From positions 1-64,000 of the forward strand of contig JBNJEH010000004.1 in NCBI GenBank assembly GCA_051745635.1: DNA of 64,000 nt. The letters are read 5' to 3'. Source of the stretch: Brumimicrobium sp051745635 (GTDB lineage Bacteria; Bacteroidota; Bacteroidia; Flavobacteriales_D; Crocinitomicaceae). The notes under the pieces are model-generated. The model was not told the DNA's origin. It saw only the letters and a list, made by a program, of their open reading frames with translations, and did not search any database. Position 1 is the first letter of the stretch. Each line of letters begins with the position of its first letter. Of the stretch, positions 16,560 through 25,376 are shown in pieces. Both the position numbers and the translations under genes were made by a program.

Positions 16560-18305
16560 CTAAAGTCGGACTCCTATAACGCAGACGTCATCCACTTGCT
16601 CCAGACCGCCTTTCCATTCCAGAAAGTTTTGCTCGAGTACCCTGGATTGCTCCTCCATTGGCAGGTGTTGTATTTTTCGCAGTAGCGTTCTAAACCCTTT
16701 TGATTTTAATTTTTTTCCTCCTTTTTGGCGCTTTTCTTCAGTTTCACCGCCAAATTGATCTACATAACCATCTGAAAACAAATACAATTGATCCCCTTTT
16801 TGCAACTCGACAGTCACTGTGTTGAAAGGAACCGCATGAAACGATTTACCAACGGGCTGCTTATCAGGTAAAAGCTGCAGAAGTAAACTATTTTCTTCAG
16901 TGTTCACTTTGACTTTATCGTTGTCGGGTACTTGCACATTGTGCTCTTTTCTGAAAATCCAAAGTGGATTGTTCGCGCCCGCCCAACTGACAGAAGGTGG
17001 TTTTCCATTTGATCCAACGTTTACAGCTGCAAGCGAAATATCCATTCCGTCGCTCACGTTTTTTCCGCTCTTTTCGAATCGTTCAATAATTGTTTCTCTC
17101 ACCCGGTCAAGCATTTGTCCGGGGTCTTGTATATTTTCTTCCACCAGCGCTTTGGTTAATGCACTGCTGCACATCACGCTCACCATTGCACCCGGAACGC
17201 CATGTCCCGTGCAATCTGCAGCGGCAATATAGTGGACATCATCGACTCGTTCAGACCAATAAAAATCACCTGCGACGATATCCTTCGGTGCGTAATACAC
17301 AAATGCATCGTCGAAAAGTGGTTTAATTTGTTCATTTACAGAGGGCAAAATAGCCGATTGCAGTCGACTGGCGTATTGTATGGAATCAATGATCTCCTTG
17401 TTTTTTTCCTGTACGATTTGGCGTTGGTTTTCTGCTTCCCGCTGCTTCTCGCTGGCAATATCGCGCTGTCGTTCGACATCCTCTTTTTGTTGTTCTATCG
17501 TTCCTTTTTGTCGTCCAATGAGCCGGTAACGATTGTAAAGAAACACGGTGAATACAATGACGAGCGCTCCTCCCCCAAAAAGGGTGTAATTCATTCGTTC
17601 AGCCCATTCCTTTTCGGCGTTGAGCACTTCTTTCTCTTTCTGAACGCGTATGCTGTCCTTCGCCGCCTGAAGTTCGTACTGGTGCTGTACTTCGAGTCGC
17701 GTGGTCTCTTCTATGTTTTCATCCTTTCTAATACTATCTCTGTATTTGACAAACATTTTGTAATAATCAATTGCTTTTGAGGTACTGTCCAGTTTTTCAT
17801 ATACTTCCGAGAGTCTTTTAGTACCGAACTGCATACCATGAAAAGACTTAATCTTTTGTGCAATTTCAAAAGAAGACCGCGCATAATACATAGCGCTATC
17901 GAGGTTCCCCAAGGTATCGTGATAGATGCTCAAATTTTTATAATTTGAAATTAGACTTTGTTTGATATCGTGTTTTTTATCAATCTTTATGGCTCTTTGC
18001 AATGATTGATACGCTTTATTATAATCCCCTTTCTCGAGAAGTAGTGCTCCAATCCCTCCATAAATGGCGGAAGTCAAAATCATATTGTTCGTTTCATAGC
18101 CATCGATAAGTTCGAGCGCCTGATGATAATGGTTCAGCGCCCGGTCATACTGACTGAGACTGAAATGGCAGGAAGCCTGGTTTTTTAGGCCTTGCGCCAT
18201 ACCAATCGTATCTTTCAATTCCAGATCGTATTCATAAGATTCCTTAAAAAATCGCAGCGCCACTTTATGTTCTTCTACCAAATAATAGATGTTTCCGATA
18301 TTCAT
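16560..18305 (-). CDS. TPR-SpoIIE (PP2C-type) phosphatase, 3' part of a frameshifted gene
   Basis: This 581-residue frame holds TPR units (about 1-220, such as LKNQASCHFSLSQYDRALNHY), a helix at the membrane (YTLFGGGALVIVFTVFLY), a coiled coil and a C-terminal SpoIIE domain. The domain shows PKDIVAGDFYWSE, AADCTGHGVPGAMVS, FSDGYVDQFGG and VDDVCVIGV, so the acidic metal-binding residues are present. Such proteins dephosphorylate anti-sigma-antagonist partners. Its ATG 18305 is inside a TPR rather than at a natural N-terminus. The real start is the adjoining upstream frame, separated by a probable one-base loss near 18332-18336. Confidence 0.8.
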   Translation of the reverse strand: MNIGNIYYLVEEHKVALRFFKESYEYDLELKDTIGMAQGLKNQASCHFSLSQYDRALNHYHQALELIDGYETNNMILTSAIYGGIGALLLEKGDYNKAYQSLQRAIKIDKKHDIKQSLISNYKNLSIYHDTLGNLDSAMYYARSSFEIAQKIKSFHGMQFGTKRLSEVYEKLDSTSKAIDYYKMFVKYRDSIRKDENIEETTRLEVQHQYELQAAKDSIRVQKEKEVLNAEKEWAERMNYTLFGGGALVIVFTVFLYNRYRLIGRQKGTIEQQKEDVERQRDIASEKQREAENQRQIVQEKNKEIIDSIQYASRLQSAILPSVNEQIKPLFDDAFVYYAPKDIVAGDFYWSERVDDVHYIAAADCTGHGVPGAMVSVMCSSALTKALVEENIQDPGQMLDRVRETIIERFEKSGKNVSDGMDISLAAVNVGSNGKPPSVSWAGANNPLWIFRKEHNVQVPDNDKVKVNTEENSLLLQLLPDKQPVGKSFHAVPFNTVTVELQKGDQLYLFSDGYVDQFGGETEEKRQKGGKKLKSKGFRTLLRKIQHLPMEEQSRVLEQNFLEWKGGLEQVDDVCVIGVRL

Positions 18306-18691
18306 GACTGTGGCACTGAGGCCTTGTTTGTCTCCATTTGCTCGTAAATGGATTTTGCTTTTTGATGTTCTTTGATCGCCTTTTTATACTCGGCCAACAT
18401 GATGTAGCACTCCGCTTTGGTCGAATGTCCATAAGCTTTAAAATGGTCGAGACCTGCCACCTGCGCCGAATCAATCAATCGGTTGGCGTACAAAATTCCG
18501 GCGTTTGCATCTTCTGTAATCAGGCTCCAGGAAACATCGTAAAGGCTCCTCAACTTCTCCTCCTTCGAATGGTCTTCCAGCGACCAGATACTATCGACTT
18601 TAACCGCTTTACCCATTTCGCTTTGTCCAACTGCAAACACGGGCAGCAACAGTACAATCAACAATTGTATTTTCGTCCCTAATTTCTCCAT
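18302..18691 (-). pseudogene. 5' part of the same TPR-SpoIIE gene, cut off by a frameshift
   Basis: This frame encodes a signal peptide (IQLLIVLLLPVFAVGQ) and the first TPR helices, then ends abruptly in an unrelated tail ETNKASVPQS. In the next frame the same bases read GDKQGLSATVMNIGNIYYL, the normal continuation of a TPR. Adding one G to the GG at about 18332-18335 joins the two into one protein of about 700 residues: periplasmic TPRs, a membrane helix and a cytoplasmic phosphatase. It overlaps the end of the YhaN-like gene by 13 bases. Confidence 0.75.
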
Positions 18692-21576
18692 TCAATGACA
18701 TTTGCTCCCTTCGCTTTAAACAAGTCGCGGGTATGTTCGTGGCAAGTAAAAAGAATCACCTGGCGATCACGCGCAAAATCGGTCAATACATCAGCGAGGT
18801 TTTCGGCGCGATGCACATCAAAATTCACCATAATATCGTCGAGTGCTACCGGCAGCGGTTCGGCGTTTTTTTCGTATTCTTCGATCAATCCGAGTCGCAA
18901 CGCCAGTAAAAGCTGCTCACGCGTTCCACGACTGAGTTCTTCTACCGTTTTAGCCGTTCCACGGGAGTCAATAATACTCACATGTTTTTCGCTCAACGAA
19001 ATTCTCAGATCTTCATAAGCATTTTCGGTGATCGCCTTGAAGTATTCGCGCGTCTGTGTGATCACCTCTGGTTGACGTTCTTCTTCGTAGCGCTGCTTAC
19101 TTTCATTCAGTACGTTCAATGCCATTTTAGTAGACAACCATTCGCAGGTGGCATCTTTTAATTGCTGATGCAAACTCTCCCGCTCATTTTGCAGGGCATA
19201 CATTTCATCCGGTTCGAGAATGTGACGAATATCGGCGGAAATTGAAGCGAGTTCCCGGTTCATTTCATCGTACTGCTCCTTCACCGTTTCGTATTCGCTC
19301 TCCGTTGCCTCTTTCTTGGTCGCCAATTCAGACGGGGTAAATTTATCCAGCGCCGCGAGCGTATTTTCTAACTGATCTGCTCCGCAAATTGTTTTAATCG
19401 TCGCCGCTGCATTTTCTTTTGCTTTTTCAGCTTCCCGATGCCTGATCTGCTGGTCAAAATGCTTATAAAATGCCGCCTCATCAACCGCTCCGACCTGCTT
19501 CAAACGTTCCTCCTGTGCTTTTTTTACGGCTGCTAGCCGCTGTTCAACGGCTTCCCGCTCCTGAATTTCTTTGTTGAGTTGCCCGCTCAGTTGTTCGCGC
19601 TCTCGTGCAGCTTTTTCATTCGCCTCGAGTTGCCCGATCAAATCATATATTTCTGCAGTATCAAACGTCTGTTTTTCGGGCTCAATTTCTTTCAACTTCT
19701 CTTCAAATGAATGCATGCGCTTTTCATGTGTCCGAAGTGCCTGATCAGCTTCTCGTATCGCGTTGTGCTGGCGTTTAAAAGCGTCAACGTTCGTCAGGAA
19801 GTCACTCATGCGTTGAGGTGTCAGCGTCGTTGGCAGCCCGCGGTCTTCAAGTGCTTTTTCCCATTCTTCTTGGTGGGCTGCAAGGGCTTTTTTCAGCGTT
19901 TTCACCTGTTCATTGACGTCCTCAAGTTCGCGGCGAGATTGATTCCGTTCCTTCGTCACCTGATCGACAGCTTCCTGTAGTTGGTCATATTTTTCAATGG
20001 CCGTTTTCAACGATTCCAGCTTTTTGTTAATTGTCGCGGGATCTTCTGAAACGATGCCGGTGTTTGTATTTTTAGACAAGAACAAAACGACCAGTAAACT
20101 CACGACAGCCATTCCGGTAACGATGGCGGCAGCCATAAAATGGATGGCAAACAACACACCACCCGCAACCAAAAAAATAAGCGCTAAGATCAGCGGGAGT
20201 TTATTCGATTTTGAGGTGTTGCCCTGGGATTGCAAGGCTTTCTGGAACTGTGTATCCCATTCGATCCGTTGCTCTTCAGCTTTTTTGCGCGCCTCTTGAT
20301 CTTCAATGGAAATGTCCTTTTTCTTCTGTTCGATTTGTCCGAGGGATGCCTCCGATTGCTGCAAACCTCGCCCCAGTCGTCGCTGTTGGTCATTGGCCGC
20401 ATCGAGTTGACGTTGCAGCCGCGACGTTTCCTCCACCACAGCACTCGCATCAGATTGTAATTCAAATGTGCCCTTCAGTTCCAGTACAGCTAATTTTGTC
20501 AATCCATGCCCGAGCTGTTGCAAAATGGTAGCGGCCTCTTTTTCAGCTGATGCGCTTTTTTCCAGCGCCTTTGAACGATTTGACACCGCTTCTTCATAGA
20601 GTTTGCTGTTCGATTTTAAATAGTCCAGCAGGTGTCCGTGTTCCGCCAAACCAGCATCCCAGCGTATTGCTTCGCGTTCGCTTTCCAGCTGTTCCACTGA
20701 TCGGTTTAGTTTCCGCAGCAGCTGCTCGTCCTCAGTGATCCGCTTTTTTTGGTGCGCATAAGCGTCTTTCATCTCGAGTGGATGATAAGTGAAATCCCCC
20801 ATCTCAATCAGTTGCTCCCGCGCTGTTTTATAATCGACAAAAGCCTCGTAAGCCCTGGAATAATCGGCAAATTTATTTTTTTCCCTGCTCCATTTATCGC
20901 GCAATTGACTCAACTCTTCGAGTGCGTTCTGCAATTGTTCTTTTTGTTCGGACAAGTGGTTGTAATCGTCGAGTTTATTGCTCAACACCTGGATGGCTTC
21001 TTCTTTTTTATGGATATCGTTGACGCATTCGACCAATATCTGCGTACGTCCTCTCGCTTTGAAATAACTATCGGCATGCTGGACGAGTTCATTTTCAAAT
21101 TGACCAAAATCCACCCCGGAAAGTCCCATTCCCATACTGAAAATGCGGTCTTCCATACCCGATTCATTCAACTGATCGACGTGCATCAATTCATCCAGTG
21201 TAATCGCGTAAACATTTTTATACAAATCGATGGATGCATTTCCAATAAGCTGCCGGTAATGCTGTAAATTTTCAGAAACCTCGCCGTTGTATTCGAAGCG
21301 CACATCTTTCCCGTCGCCGTTGCGGTAAATCGAAAAAGAGTGGTCACTGCTGCCTTTTAGCGAAAGTTTACCTCCGTGGTTTCCACCGTTGAGTGGGGGA
21401 CGCCGTTCGTCGTGAAAGCGCGGATATTCAAAAAGCGTAAACCGGATAAAATCCAGCAGGGTCGATTTCCCGGCTTCATTCGGTCCGTAAAGAATGTTGA
21501 TTCCGCTGGTAAATCCCTCAATATTTTTATCGTGAAAAACGCCAAACCCATCGATATGTAAACGGTCGATTTTCAT
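18679..21576 (-). CDS. YhaN-like SMC-type ATPase with central membrane pair
   Basis: The 965-residue protein begins with a RecF/SbcC-like ATPase half (MKIDRLHIDGFGVF, Walker A GPNEAGKST near 32-40), followed by long coiled coils interrupted by a hydrophobic pair (LPLILALIFLVAGGVLF, IVTGMAVVSLLVVLF). The C-terminal half has the signature LSRGTREQLLLALRLGL and Walker B LPVALDDIMVNFD, and the closing CHEH. YhaN family members partner with YhaO nucleases. The start overlaps the YhaO-like stop by 4 bases (ATGA). A DNA repair or processing role at the membrane is inferred. Confidence 0.85.
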   Translation of the reverse strand: MKIDRLHIDGFGVFHDKNIEGFTSGINILYGPNEAGKSTLLDFIRFTLFEYPRFHDERRPPLNGGNHGGKLSLKGSSDHSFSIYRNGDGKDVRFEYNGEVSENLQHYRQLIGNASIDLYKNVYAITLDELMHVDQLNESGMEDRIFSMGMGLSGVDFGQFENELVQHADSYFKARGRTQILVECVNDIHKKEEAIQVLSNKLDDYNHLSEQKEQLQNALEELSQLRDKWSREKNKFADYSRAYEAFVDYKTAREQLIEMGDFTYHPLEMKDAYAHQKKRITEDEQLLRKLNRSVEQLESEREAIRWDAGLAEHGHLLDYLKSNSKLYEEAVSNRSKALEKSASAEKEAATILQQLGHGLTKLAVLELKGTFELQSDASAVVEETSRLQRQLDAANDQQRRLGRGLQQSEASLGQIEQKKKDISIEDQEARKKAEEQRIEWDTQFQKALQSQGNTSKSNKLPLILALIFLVAGGVLFAIHFMAAAIVTGMAVVSLLVVLFLSKNTNTGIVSEDPATINKKLESLKTAIEKYDQLQEAVDQVTKERNQSRRELEDVNEQVKTLKKALAAHQEEWEKALEDRGLPTTLTPQRMSDFLTNVDAFKRQHNAIREADQALRTHEKRMHSFEEKLKEIEPEKQTFDTAEIYDLIGQLEANEKAAREREQLSGQLNKEIQEREAVEQRLAAVKKAQEERLKQVGAVDEAAFYKHFDQQIRHREAEKAKENAAATIKTICGADQLENTLAALDKFTPSELATKKEATESEYETVKEQYDEMNRELASISADIRHILEPDEMYALQNERESLHQQLKDATCEWLSTKMALNVLNESKQRYEEERQPEVITQTREYFKAITENAYEDLRISLSEKHVSIIDSRGTAKTVEELSRGTREQLLLALRLGLIEEYEKNAEPLPVALDDIMVNFDVHRAENLADVLTDFARDRQVILFTCHEHTRDLFKAKGANVIEWRN

Positions 21577-22850
21577 GATTCCCGTTGATTTTTCAGCAGT
21601 CCGTCAATGGCTTTCCATTTGGCAGAAGCAATGAGTGCTTGCACTTCAGTTTCCAGTTCTTCTGTGATATCGGCATTGTTCAACGCGCGACCGACTTTGG
21701 AGCTCGCCAGTTCGTCCAGGAGCTCATCTTTTAGTTGCTGCAACCGCGAAGGGTCTTTTTCATAGGCTTCAAAACGATGAATGAGATCACCAATAAAGTC
21801 AGCCGACGCTTTTCGGGCTTCCAGGTCAATTTCGGGCAGCGTCTCATTAATGCATTTATCGATAAACACGAACCGCTGTCGGTAATTGTTCTCATTGTTC
21901 AGTTCGTCGATGAGCGACTGCATTTCCGAAAGGTTCGAAAAACTGCTGTGTAAATTTGTTTTTCCCTTCAATTTCAGTCGCAATAAATAAGACTTCGCGG
22001 GATCCAGGTTTTCTTTGAGCTGTTCCAGTTTGGAGACAAAATCAGCAAAGCTCTCGGCTCCTGATACATCCAGCGTTTTGTATTCGTAAACGATATCCGA
22101 AAGCGGAATGAACGAATGGTCGGTAATTTTTCCGCGATCGATCTGAACGAACGAACATCCTTTTACGCCCGTTTCATTAAAATGACGTCCCTGAATATTA
22201 CCGGGATACACGACCATCGGACGTTTTTCCTGCAGGACCTCCCGTTTGTGAATGTGCCCGAGTGCCCAGTAATCCATATTCGACGCCCGCAACGTATCCA
22301 ATTCAAAGGGGCAATAAGGCGTGTGTGCTTCATTTCCGGCAATCGTTCCGTGCAGCATACCAATTGCAAAAGGCGCATCATCGTCGCGTTGAAATTCCCG
22401 GGCTCGATTGTCAAACTCCTCTTTTTCTCCAAAACTCACCCCGTAAATTGCCGCGATTGTTTTGCCTTTTCGCTCAACGGGGAAATGTTGTACTTTTTGC
22501 GCATCAAACCGAAAGACGTTATCCGGCAACTCTAAATGACTGGACCAGCTGTTCAACGGGTCGTGATTACCGCAGATGATATATACCGGAATTGCTGCCT
22601 TTCTCAGCCTTTCCAGGCCGCGAACGAATCGATACTGCGCGCTTAAGCTCCCCGACTCACTGTCAAAACTATCGCCGGCTATCAACAGAAAATCCACGGA
22701 CTCTTTCAGGGCGGTCTCTATCAATTGTTCATAAGCCTGAATGCCGTGTTCCACGAGCGATTTCCCGAGCGCGTCATTTAAGCGGCTCACACCTTTGTAA
22801 GGACTTTCGATGTGAAGATCAGCAGCGTGTATAAATTTAAATTGCGACAT
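21573..22850 (-). CDS. YhaO/SbcD-like metallophosphoesterase (DNA exonuclease family)
   Basis: The 425-residue protein carries the calcineurin-type metal motifs in order: HAADLHIESP, LLIAGDSFDS, ICGNHDPLNSW, GMLHGTIAGNE and ALGHIHKRE. That is the Mre11/SbcD nuclease core. The C-terminal 170 residues are helical and likely bind the coiled coils of the ATPase. It is first in a unit with the YhaN-like ATPase (ATGA overlap) and the TPR-SpoIIE gene (13-base overlap). Confidence 0.88.
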   Translation of the reverse strand: MSQFKFIHAADLHIESPYKGVSRLNDALGKSLVEHGIQAYEQLIETALKESVDFLLIAGDSFDSESGSLSAQYRFVRGLERLRKAAIPVYIICGNHDPLNSWSSHLELPDNVFRFDAQKVQHFPVERKGKTIAAIYGVSFGEKEEFDNRAREFQRDDDAPFAIGMLHGTIAGNEAHTPYCPFELDTLRASNMDYWALGHIHKREVLQEKRPMVVYPGNIQGRHFNETGVKGCSFVQIDRGKITDHSFIPLSDIVYEYKTLDVSGAESFADFVSKLEQLKENLDPAKSYLLRLKLKGKTNLHSSFSNLSEMQSLIDELNNENNYRQRFVFIDKCINETLPEIDLEARKASADFIGDLIHRFEAYEKDPSRLQQLKDELLDELASSKVGRALNNADITEELETEVQALIASAKWKAIDGLLKNQRES

Positions 22851-23002
22851 GGAAGCGATTTGCTCAAAGGTAAGAAAGATTCGTTAATTTCACCCACCGT
22901 TGAATCGCTTCATCTTCAGGTGATTTATTTGCGCGAAAACCTGAACTTCTCTGAAAGTAGATTGTTCTCAGCAATAGCATTATCTTTAAAAAAATACTTA
23001 TT

Positions 23003-23818
23003 ATGAATACAACGAAATTTTTTATTCTTCCCTTGCTGACAATTGGTTTGTTCGGCTGCAACAACGAAAGCGATGAAAAAAGCGACACGAAAGTCAGCGA
23101 TCAGCAAGAAGAACCAGCTGAGGAGCAGGAAAAAGGCATCACATTGACAAAAATCAAATCTTTTAAAAAATTCCCGGATGCAAAACTAACGCTGGAACAG
23201 CCCCGCGAACAGGAATTGTCTGAAGGTGACCATCAATTTCAGTTCAATGTTGAAAATTACACATTAAAAGAACAAACGACAGATGCCGATGAGCACGGGT
23301 TGGCAAATTCCTCCAAAGGACAACACGTTCATTTCATCCTCAACAACGGGCCCTATGGTGCCAAATACGATAAAGCCTTTACAAAAGAACTTCCCGTGGG
23401 CGATCATGTAATGTTGGCGTTTTTATCGCGCTCCTATCACATGGCCGTAAAGCATAAAAATGCATATACCTTGAAAAAGTTGCGCGTGGGGAAACCGGCA
23501 GAAGATGAGCAAATGAGCGTTGATTTTGATGCTCCTCACCTTTTCTACAGCCGACCAAAAGGAACGTATTCTGGAGAAGATACAAAAAGAGTGCTGCTGG
23601 ATTTCTTTTTAGTAAACACCGACCTTTCAGCAGATGGTCATCATGTCATTGCAACGATCAATGGCGAAGAATTCATCCTCGACGACTGGGCTCCCTACGC
23701 CATTGAAGGGCTCCCAATGGGCGAAACTACCATTTCCCTGCGCCTTGTGGATAGTGAAAAGAATTTTATTGACGGTCCTTTTAATGAAGTTCAGCGCACC
23801 ATTACGCTGGAGGAATAG
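23003..23818 (+). CDS. Lipoprotein of a Bacteroidota-specific family, function unknown
   Basis: The 271-residue protein has a lipobox LFGC (Cys19) followed by an acidic, low-complexity stretch (NNESDEKSD, QQEEPAEEQEK). The rest is beta-rich: GQHVHFILNNGPYGAKY, LLDFFLVNTDLSADGHHV, FILDDWAPYAIEGLPMGE. Similar proteins are named phosphopeptide-binding in databases as far as I recall, without known function. A near-consensus promoter (TTG 22962, TATCTTTA 22981-22988) precedes it. Confidence 0.7.
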   Translation: MNTTKFFILPLLTIGLFGCNNESDEKSDTKVSDQQEEPAEEQEKGITLTKIKSFKKFPDAKLTLEQPREQELSEGDHQFQFNVENYTLKEQTTDADEHGLANSSKGQHVHFILNNGPYGAKYDKAFTKELPVGDHVMLAFLSRSYHMAVKHKNAYTLKKLRVGKPAEDEQMSVDFDAPHLFYSRPKGTYSGEDTKRVLLDFFLVNTDLSADGHHVIATINGEEFILDDWAPYAIEGLPMGETTISLRLVDSEKNFIDGPFNEVQRTITLEE

Positions 23819-23954
23819 AATGTTGCCGGACGCATTCGCTTGCCGCTTTGAGGTGAGGTCGTTTAGGTTTGGATTTAGGTCGAACAATGGTTTTTGGTCA
23901 TCTCGCGCAATTGAATTCGTCCGCTTAATCAGTGATTTGTGGGGTCATTAAACA

Positions 23955-24137
23955 TCATTTTCGTTTTTTCTTTAAAAGATGAACACCTCCGAAAATGATC
24001 ATTATTGTACCTACGAGAATTTTTGCGTAATCCATCCTCGCCAAAAGTTCGATATCACTTGCTACTCCGGCAATTATTAAGAATATGCCTGCAAGTATCA
24101 GGACGTAGTACGACCATGGTTTAATATTGAATATCAT
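23955..24137 (-). CDS. Small two-helix membrane protein
   Basis: Sixty residues with two clear membrane helices (YYVLILAGIFLIIAGVASDI, ILVGTIMIIFGGVHLL) and a Lys-rich C-terminus (KKKRK), so the C-terminus is likely cytoplasmic. It starts with ATG. No family is recognised. Confidence 0.55.
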   Translation of the reverse strand: MIFNIKPWSYYVLILAGIFLIIAGVASDIELLARMDYAKILVGTIMIIFGGVHLLKKKRK

Positions 24138-24187
24138 TCTGTTTTATATTTTTCTGGTGGATAAAAAAAAGCTTGTCTTTCAGTAAT

Positions 24188-24336
24188 TTAATCAACAAAC
24201 TTTACTGATTGTTCTGACGGTAGTATTCCCTTCCATTCAGGATTCGATCTGTTTATTAATACATCTTTTTTTTGCCGACGATATTTTCCCATTTCCAAAA
24301 AAGCATAAACTTCGTTAAAGGTTGATTGCCCGACCT
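24188..24336 (-). pseudogene. Coding-like fragment downstream of the PIN toxin gene
   Basis: A frame of about 50 codons directly after the toxin stop reads TQVGQSTFNEVYAFLEMGK, then continues through NPEWKGILPSEQ to a TAA at 24188-24190. The composition is protein-like, but there is no start codon at its beginning; the only ATG is inside EMGK. It may be the tail of a lost gene or a short protein from the internal ATG. Confidence 0.3.
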
Positions 24337-24339
24337 GTG

Positions 24340-24768
24340 TTAGTAGCTGCCTTGCCGGCGACTCATCTCCATATACTGACGTGCTGTCATAACGGGTATA
24401 TTGGATTTTTTAAAGTCTTTTAAGTTTCTGGTGACAATGATGTCAACATGAGCAGCTAAAGCAGAATAATATTGTAAGGCATCTTCAAAATCTTTAAATT
24501 CAGCATTCAACGATTTATCGAGCGTTTTCGAATCCAAAGCTACTACATTCACTAAAACCTTTAACTTTCGCAATATCTCTCTAACCTTATCCTCATCAAG
24601 TTGACGACTCAAAATATAATGTGCGTTAGCAAAAGAAAGTGAGCACATATATAATTCGACCTCTTTCTGATCAGCAAGTGAAAAAAGTTGAGCTGCTGAC
24701 TCGTAAAACGCTTCTCTTTTAGCCAGTAAATCGAGCATTATATTCGTATCAACGAGCAGCCTTTTCAT
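24340..24768 (-). CDS. PIN-domain toxin (VapC-like ribonuclease)
   Basis: The 142-residue protein begins with the PIN motif LLVDTNIMLDLL (Asp7) and has the later acidic residues in FKDFEDALQYYSA and IVTRNLKDF. PIN toxins cut tRNA or other RNA using Mg2+ held by these residues. Its ATG overlaps the antitoxin stop in ATGA, the usual design of a toxin-antitoxin pair with the antitoxin first. Confidence 0.88.
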   Translation of the reverse strand: MKRLLVDTNIMLDLLAKREAFYESAAQLFSLADQKEVELYMCSLSFANAHYILSRQLDEDKVREILRKLKVLVNVVALDSKTLDKSLNAEFKDFEDALQYYSALAAHVDIIVTRNLKDFKKSNIPVMTARQYMEMSRRQGSY

Positions 24769-25007
24769 TTATATTTTTTATTTAAATAATCGGCGTAATC
24801 TTTTTTATAGTCACTTTCTGCAAAATCTATCACTCCGGATAAGCTTTCTACAAAAGGGGTTATCTCACCTTTCTCGTCACTTTCTGTAGTGATAGACTGA
24901 AGATAGGTCTCTATCATTTTTGAAAGACTCATTTTCTTTTCTTTAGCATATTTTTTAGCATTTTCAATGATACGCTTGTTTAACTTTAATGTCAACTTAG
25001 TGTCCAT
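24765..25007 (-). CDS. DUF6364-type antitoxin
   Basis: ATG 25007 (MDTKLTLKLNKRIIENAKKYA) is chosen over the upstream TTG, which falls within the operator. The 80-residue protein has a ribbon-helix-helix-like N-terminus (strand LTLKLN, then helices) and an acidic C-terminal tail that likely wraps the PIN toxin. It is the first gene of the pair and probably represses the promoter through the dyad upstream. Confidence 0.82.
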   Translation of the reverse strand: MDTKLTLKLNKRIIENAKKYAKEKKMSLSKMIETYLQSITTESDEKGEITPFVESLSGVIDFAESDYKKDYADYLNKKYK

Positions 25008-25017
25008 AACAAACTTG

Positions 25018-25054
25018 TTTACGTACAAATATATCTAATTTATACGTAAAACAA
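25018..25054 (-). promoter_or_regulatory. Promoter embedded in an operator dyad, toxin-antitoxin operon
   Basis: On the minus strand: TTG (25052-25054), 18 bases, perfect -7 TATATTTG (25026-25033). Perfect 8-base arms TTTACGTA (25018-25025) and TACGTAAA (25043-25050) flank the -7 element. A dimer of the RHH antitoxin bound here would block RNA polymerase. Confidence 0.6.
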
Positions 25055-25376
25055 AAGTCAATTTATTTTCCGAGCGATTTTGGAGCAATGTAAGCCATAA
25101 TCTATACCGATTAAAAAAAGTAGGCCCAGGCCGATGAACTAGTTTTCCCCAATATTCTCTTAGTTAGAATAAAAATCCCTGCTGCCACCTAAAAAGTGTT
25201 TGTCTCAGGTTGCGATCAAAATGCTTCACTATTATTCTAACGGCGATGCTTACCGTGACCATTTCGTGCAGTAGCCAAACATTTTAACAGTATGTTTTCA
25301 CTTTTTTGCAACAATAGTACACGGCTGTAAACGGTCTTCACAAGACCTTTGTAGTGAATCAATAAAAATTATCATT

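Noticed and set aside
18265..18474. Third-frame ORF over the frameshift of the TPR-SpoIIE gene
   Set aside because: The translation is Arg/Lys/Ser-rich without TPR pattern; the two other frames together explain the region.
23819..23954. Continuation of the lipoprotein frame or + strand ORF 23634-23951
   Set aside because: The frame is a shadow of the lipoprotein gene and adds only an Arg/Phe-rich tail; no start or motif.
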